NCBI GenBank assembly: GCA_948146395.1
Contig: OX411547.1
Location: 55,419,566-55,483,565, forward strand
DNA from: Fragum whitleyi
Taxonomy: Eukaryota; Mollusca; Bivalvia; Cardiida; Cardiidae
Reading direction: 5' to 3'
DNA length: 64,000 bases
Shown: piece by piece, positions 58,667 through 64,000 of the stretch
Numbering within the stretch: the stretch's first letter is position 1
Layout of the letters: each line of letters starts with the position of its first letter
Made by a program: the position numbers and the translations under genes
Notes under the pieces: model-generated
The model's input: the letters and a program-made list of their open reading frames with translations, nothing else
What the model was told of the DNA's origin: nothing
The model's database searches: none

Positions 58667-59921
58667 AACAAGAGGACCAAGATGGTCTTAGATCGCTCAC
58701 CTGAGTCTCTTTGACCCCAGGGACATCACATCAATTAGATAGGCAGATGTCAAAAAGAAGATAATTGCCTAAGATCAATACCATGGAATGTTTTCAGCGA
58801 AGAGCAAGACAGATATGCATTTTTGCTCTTTGATTCTATGTAAAAAAGGGTGCACCCGGGTGGACCCCAAATGTGACCCCAGGGTCTTGATATGAACAAA
58901 CTTGAAAGAGGTCCATAAGATGATGCTACATACTACATAAGAAAGCTGTCTGCCTTCTGGTTTCAAAGAAGAAGATTTTTGAAGGTTTTCCTATTTTCAC
59001 CCATCGTGCTCAGGTGAGCTGAAAGGGATGCGCCCGGTTGGAGCCCAAATATGACCCAAGGGTCTTGATATGAACAAACTTGGTAGGGGCCCACTAGATG
59101 ATGCTACATACCAAAAATGAAGGCAGTCTGTCCTCTGGTTTCGATTAAAGAAGATTTTAAAAGATTTTCACTCTTTGATTCTATGTAAAAAGGGATGCGC
59201 CCGGGTGGAGCCCAAATATGATCCTAGGGTCTTGATATGAACAAACTTGGTAGAGGTCTACTAGATGATGCTACATACCAAATATGAAAGCTGTCTGCAA
59301 TCTGGTTTCATAGAAGAAGATTTTTGAAGATTTTCGTTTTTTTACCCTTCGTGCTCATGAGAGATAAAGGGATTCACCCGTGAAAAGCCCAAATATGACC
59401 CAAGGGTCTTGATATGAACAAACTTGGTAGAGGCCCACTAGGTGATGCTACACACTAAATATTAAAGCTGTCTGCCATCTAGTTTCAGAGAAGAAGATTT
59501 TTAAAGATTTTCGCTCTTTGATTCTATGTAAAAAGGGTTGGGCCCAGGCAAAGCCCAAATATGACCCCAGGGTCTTGATATGAACAAACTTGGTAGAGGT
59601 CCACTAGATGATGCTACATACCAAATATGAAAGCTGTCTGCCTTCTGGTTTCAGAGAAGAAGATTTTTAAAGATTTTCATAATTTCACCCTTTTTGTTAA
59701 GGGTAAAGGGAAAGTTAAAGGTGGATTTCATTTATTTGAACAACTTTGGTAGAGCTTGACCCAAGGAACATCCCTGCCAAGTTTTATCAAGATTGGCCCA
59801 CTGGTTTAGGAGGAGAAGATGTTTAAAGAAATTGTGGACGACGGACGACGCACGACTGACGACGGACATTTTACGATCCCAATAGCTCACCTTGAGCACT
59901 TCGTGCTCAGGTGAGCTAAAA
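58667..59921 (+). mobile_element. Family B2 element, uninterrupted
   Basis: Head AACAAGAGGACCAAGATGG, about five core units as at 56177, GACGACGGACGACGCACGAC, and a 3' hairpin (GAGCAC-TTC-GTGCTC within AGCTCACC/GGTGAGCT) ending GCTAAAAA at about 59921. Joined directly to the next array. Confidence 0.78.
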
Positions 59922-61058
59922 ATGTGGCTTCTAGAGTGTCTACAAGGTTTTTCTAAGATTTGACCCCGTTACCTTATTTTTGACCCTACTTGACCCAATT
60001 TTGAACTTGTCCAAGACTTTATCAAGACAATCATTCTGACAAAATTTCAGGTTGATTGGACAAAAATTATGGCTTCTAGAGTGTCTACCAGGTTTTTCTA
60101 AGATTTGACCCCGTGACCTTAGTTTTGACCCTACTTGACCCAATTTTGAACTTGTCCGAGATTTTATCAAGACATTCATACTAACCAAATTTCAGGTTGA
60201 TTGAGCAAAAAATGTGGCCTCTAGAGTGTCTACAAGGTTTTTCTAAGATTTGACCCTGTGACCTTATTTTTGACCCTACTTGACCCAATTTTGAACTTGT
60301 CCGAGATTTTATCAATACAATCATTCTGACCAGTTTTCAGGTTGATCGGACAAAAATTATGGCTTCTATAGTGTCTACAAGGTTTTTCTAAGATTTGACC
60401 CCGTGACCTCATTTTTGACCCCACTTGACCCAATTTCGAACTTGTCCGAGATTTCATCAAGACAATCATTCTGACCAAATTTCAGGTTGATTGGACAAAA
60501 ATTATGGCTTCTAGAGTGTCTACCAGGTTTTTCTAAGATTTGATCCGGTGACCTTAGTTTTGACCCTACTTGACCCAATTTTGAACTTGTCCGAGATTTT
60601 ATCAAGACAATCATACTAACCAAATTTCAGGTTGATTATACAAAAAATGTGGCCTCTAGAGTGTCTACAAGGTTTTTCTAAGATTTGACCCCGTGACCTT
60701 ATTTTTGACCCTACTTGACCCAATTTTGAACTTGTTCGAGATTTTATCAAGACAATCATTCTGACCAAATTTCAGGTTGATCGGACAAAAATTATGGCTT
60801 CTATAGTGTCTACAAGGTTTTTCTAAGATTTGACCCCGTGACCTCATTTTTGACCCCACTTGACCCAATTTCGAACTTGTCCGAGATTTTATCAAGACAA
60901 TCATTCTGACCAAATTTCAGGTTGATCGGGCAAAAAAATATGGCTTCTAGAGTGTCTACAAGGTAAATGTTGACGACAGACGACACACGACGGACTACGG
61001 ACATCACTCGACCACAAAAGCTCACCTTGAGCACTTCGTGCTCAGGTGAGCTAAAAAA
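59922..61058 (+). repeat. Headless family B array of 145-bp units with 3' hairpin
   Basis: Seven full units at exactly 145-bp spacing (starting about 59928, 60073, 60218, 60363, 60508, 60653, 60798) and a partial eighth. A GACGACAGACGACACACGAC stretch and the 3' hairpin ending GAGCTAAAA follow. Units 2-3-4 pair with 5-6-7. The 82-codon minus-strand frames arise from the repeat and are not genes. Confidence 0.85.
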
Positions 61059-62640
61059 AAAAGAAAAAAAAATGTTTTGGGTTGAACATATAAGGGTACG
61101 AATCTAGTTAAGAAATGGCGTTCCTGTGGAGAATTATCAAAAGTTTTGTTTCAATTTTCTAACTGAAATTAGATGTAATGTCCATATAAATTGGGTAGTA
61201 AGCTTGAGGTAAGTGAATTTTAAACAGACAGATTGTCTGTGATGTCTTATTCTGCCTAAATCTCGGTAGTAGAAAGATCGCGAAAACTGCATATTCTTGT
61301 CGATTTTTTGTTGATATAATCAAAATTCACATAGGAACATAAAGGTAAATCTAGTTTGACTTGAGCAAATACAATGCAACCCCATCAAAACGCTGTGGTC
61401 GGGGTCAAAGAAATGAAACAGCGGAAGAAGTGGATGTATCTGCTATACCCCGCCCCTGCCGCCGCCGATTCCCCCCTCCCCTCCTCCCGCAGTGATCAAT
61501 AACGTACCGCGGAAATGTAACAGACACAGGATCAATATTGATAACGATATCGGATATCTAAATAGGCCTATACATGTACATATTTAGGCCATCACATTTT
61601 ATATTTTTAAAACTCAGCATTGAAGAACAAACGTGGTTTATTACTTTGATATTTTTTACTTTAAGATAGTTTTGTTGTTCCCAAGCTAAACAAAACTATA
61701 TTTGATAAAATAATCTAGTTTGAGGGGCTAAACGATCGCAGACTCCTCTTAGTTCTCTGAATCCCGATTTCTCTGGCCTACCCGCCCAGCAGCTGAGAAA
61801 CACCGATAACGACGATCTCAAAAGGGTAAAGTTAGTAAAATCCATAAAGTTTCATAAGATCAACAAATTTCATATTTTAAATGTTGTCTTCTGGAAAATA
61901 GGAGAAAATAATTTTCTACGCAATCAAAATAAACAATACCCTACGTCCGATCGAAACTATACCAAAGTAATCAAAGCTCTCGGAGTGCAGGACCGCATTC
62001 TTTGATGAGCAAGAAAAAATGCCATTAATTCAATTAAATGAATCTGTAGTTACGACATTTGGATCGCCGGTTTGCAAAGATCATCTTCACGAGTCAAGGG
62101 GTATCGAAAGCTTCTTCTCAAATACCGTACAAGTCATACGTTCGTAACCCTGGGTTTGACAAGATTAATTCACGGCTTTGATTATCAGCTTCTGTTCCGC
62201 GCCATTTTCAGTTTCTTTGTTAGACTTCGAGGCGGGAAATGTAGATTTATGTATAGCTTCCTGTTTAAAACTCAATGAAGTTGTCTATTTTGTGAGAGAT
62301 AAGAATCAACGATAATGATTCAATCGGGCTTTGAATTTTCAAACCCTGTAAAACATGACTATAATATGAATAAGTTTAATGAAAAAGAAACAAAATTTTA
62401 TCATATATTTACAAAAAATGTAATATTTATAAGAAAATTCAACGGGATTGGCAAAGGGAGGTAATAAACCAATAAATTGGGTAAGGGGCGAGTCGCTTTT
62501 TGAATCGTTTGTCAACAGCGGTAAATGTTCAAGATTTGAGAATAAAAAACGAGATTAGCTCATTTTGCGAAAACACGGCTTCTTCTGAAACTTATTTACT
62601 TGGATTTAATCGCATGCAAGCTAGACTTTTCGGTGTCCAA
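61059..62640. other. Low-repeat region with GC-rich patch
   Basis: 61440-61500 is unusually GC-rich for this window (CCCCGCCCCTGCCGCCGCCG). No reading frame is recognised. It could include a promoter or first exon of a flanking gene. Confidence 0.4.
62195..62240 (-). promoter_or_regulatory. Possible housekeeping-type promoter motifs
   Basis: CGCCATTTT (62200-62208), a YY1-type site in minus-strand orientation, lies 22 bases from GGCGGGAAA (62231-62239), an E2F-type site. Such pairs occur near transcription starts of housekeeping genes. The orientation would suit minus-strand RSU1, but no exon links them. Confidence 0.25.
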
Positions 62641-62649
62641 TTTCGTCCC

Positions 62650-62830
62650 TGCCGTCGACAAAGCGCAGTTGGTAGTGCGCCGGACTGTCAATATTGGGAT
62701 TCCGTGTATCTCCGACAGCTGCACTCATTCTTTCAGACTATAAATCACTCACCCATGGGTTAATAATCGTAGACCTAAGTGAGATAGCAGTTTGGGGTTA
62801 GGAAAGGATGGGAAAACAACTTTTTCCATT
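62650..62830 (+). repeat. tRNA-derived SINE
   Basis: AAGCGCAGTTGGTAGTGCG then CCGGACTGTCAAT is a clear tRNA-like A-box head, with GGGATTCC nearby. The body has GGGTTAATAATCGTAGACC and GAGATAGCAGTTTGGGG. No intact cloverleaf, so not a functional tRNA. Confidence 0.7.
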
Positions 62831-63224
62831 GTTTTCGGTGGATCTCGGTAAAAATTGGTAATTTTCTGTAAATGAAGTGGACTGTAAGTGACCGTTTTCG
62901 TATTGATACCTATCTGTTCTTCTCTGTTACTGGAAGTGAGGAACCAGTGAAAATCAACCAACCATGAAAAGAAAATCGATAATCACGAATTAGCAAGGGT
63001 CTTATCAATTAGGGTCTTTGTGTATACATCTTCCCAGATCGCGATTATGTAATGACCGCGCGCCTGCAATCAGTTTTATTGCTGGTTTTGACCCTTTGTT
63101 CAGAAAGAAATTAAGCTGTATTGGTGATCAAATTTTAGCGTATTGGCGTTCCTAAGGTGTATCGGCAACCTGTTAAATTTCTTGAAGGCGTTTCGGCCCC
63201 AATACGCCATAAGGGCCTGCGGAG

Positions 63225-63335
63225 AACGCTGGGTCAAATTGGCCCCCTGGTCAAACCAGCCCAAAAGACAGTCAAACCAGCCCCCACATTTAAAATAACG
63301 GTCAAACCAACCCCTTATCAGCCAAACCAGCCCTA
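63225..63335 (+). repeat. Short spaced repeat GTCAAACCAGCCC
   Basis: Four variants of GTCAAACCAGCCC occur at 63250, 63270, 63301 (AACC) and 63319 (GCCAAACC), with irregular spacing. No known function. Confidence 0.55.
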
Positions 63336-63847
63336 TCTGCTTGTTAACATTTAAAAGATATGTATATTGCATGACTTACTTCCCCCCTTTGTACATTTTT
63401 ATTTCAAATGTATGATGCTAAATGGAAACCCATTGTATTAACATGTCAAAATTATTCTTCTATTTCCTCAAGATGAATCATGTTGTTTCTTTTATGATTG
63501 ACCTATTTGTTTAAAGGATAAAAGCAATCAAAGGTAATTGCAATTTGACCAAAAGTGTTGTACTAAAATCAACAAATTCTATATCACAATAACAAACAAT
63601 GTAATTTCTTAATGCAATGTCAGCAGGTATCACATTTTTTAAACCATAATTTGAAAATGATTTCAAATAACTCGAAAGCGCATGTTTATTTAGAAACAAA
63701 AAATGCCTCTTTGTGTAAAGAATCTTGCCAAGGAATGAAAAAAATTCTCCATTAGTTGTTATAAAAAGTCAAATTTTCTTTGTGTTAAAAATTGTGTGAC
63801 ACTTGTGTTCATGTGTCTCAGTGCAAATAATGTTTTTATTTAGGAAG

Positions 63848-63914
63848 TGACTAGCTGTACGGGTCCGTACGGTTAGTCTGATAGGCTAAACGTATGGACC
63901 CATACGGCCAGTCA
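63848..63914. repeat. 31-bp-arm inverted repeat
   Basis: Arms 63848-63878 and 63884-63914 around TGATA. The core words GTACGGGTCCGTAC and GTATGGACCCATAC are themselves palindromic. Arms match at about three quarters of positions, most mismatches being transitions. Confidence 0.65.
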
Positions 63915-63945
63915 GTCCTCACTGGACACGCTAGCCGTACTGGAG

Positions 63946-64000
63946 TTTTTCAACCAATCAGAATACAGCAAAGAAGTTTTCAACTTATCCCAATACAGCA
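63946..64000 (+). repeat. Start of a possible tandem repeat at the window edge
   Basis: TTTTCAACCAATCAGAATAC then AGCA is followed by TTTTCAACTTATCCCAATAC and AGCA, a diverged direct repeat of about 30 bp that runs off the window. Confidence 0.45.

Overview
The window looks like animal nuclear DNA, most likely from a bivalve mollusc. It is A+T-rich, with genes split by canonical GT-AG introns. It is dominated by short interspersed repeats of kinds I associate with clam and mussel genomes: TGCCCC-ended elements rich in TCAAGGTCA, tandem cores of about 145-160 bp between hairpin ends, tRNA-derived SINEs, and many TTAA-flanked foldback elements. The clade is inferred from repeat style and two conserved genes; no database search was possible.

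Layout. 1-2.8 kb: two reversed repeat heads, then a decayed transposase-like gene with several frameshifts. 2.9-10.8 kb: a complete BEL/Pao LTR retrotransposon with LTRs identical by eye, a 5-bp target duplication and one open 1965-codon polyprotein. 11.1-12.1 kb: a dead Tc1-like transposase. 13.0-13.6 kb: a LINE reverse-transcriptase fragment. 14-21.5 kb: repeats, SINE pieces and another LINE fragment. 22.15-22.9 kb (+): the coding exon of TMEM169. 23-35.3 kb: almost wholly repeat-derived. 39.8-53.2 kb (-): eight exons of RSU1 (Ras suppressor protein 1, a leucine-rich-repeat adhesion adaptor) down to the stop codon. The N-terminal exon(s), about 38-40 residues, were not found. 54-61 kb: further repeat elements, including a 145-bp array with a higher-order trimer structure. 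61-64 kb: mostly unique-looking sequence with a possible promoter near 62.2 kb, a SINE and an inverted repeat.

Two cellular genes are supported. TMEM169 is a two-pass membrane protein of unknown function. RSU1 belongs to the ILK-PINCH-parvin adhesion machinery. Nothing links them except proximity.

The most unusual signal is a modular repeat superfamily. At least ten elements begin with AACAAGAG (or a one-base variant) followed at once by a 5-8 bp-stem hairpin whose sequence differs between families. Several carry a family-specific tandem core and end in another hairpin followed by GCTAAAA. This fits non-autonomous Helitron-like elements in general plan, but I cannot prove the mechanism. RSU1 also shows three separate local duplications of exon or splice-site sequence.
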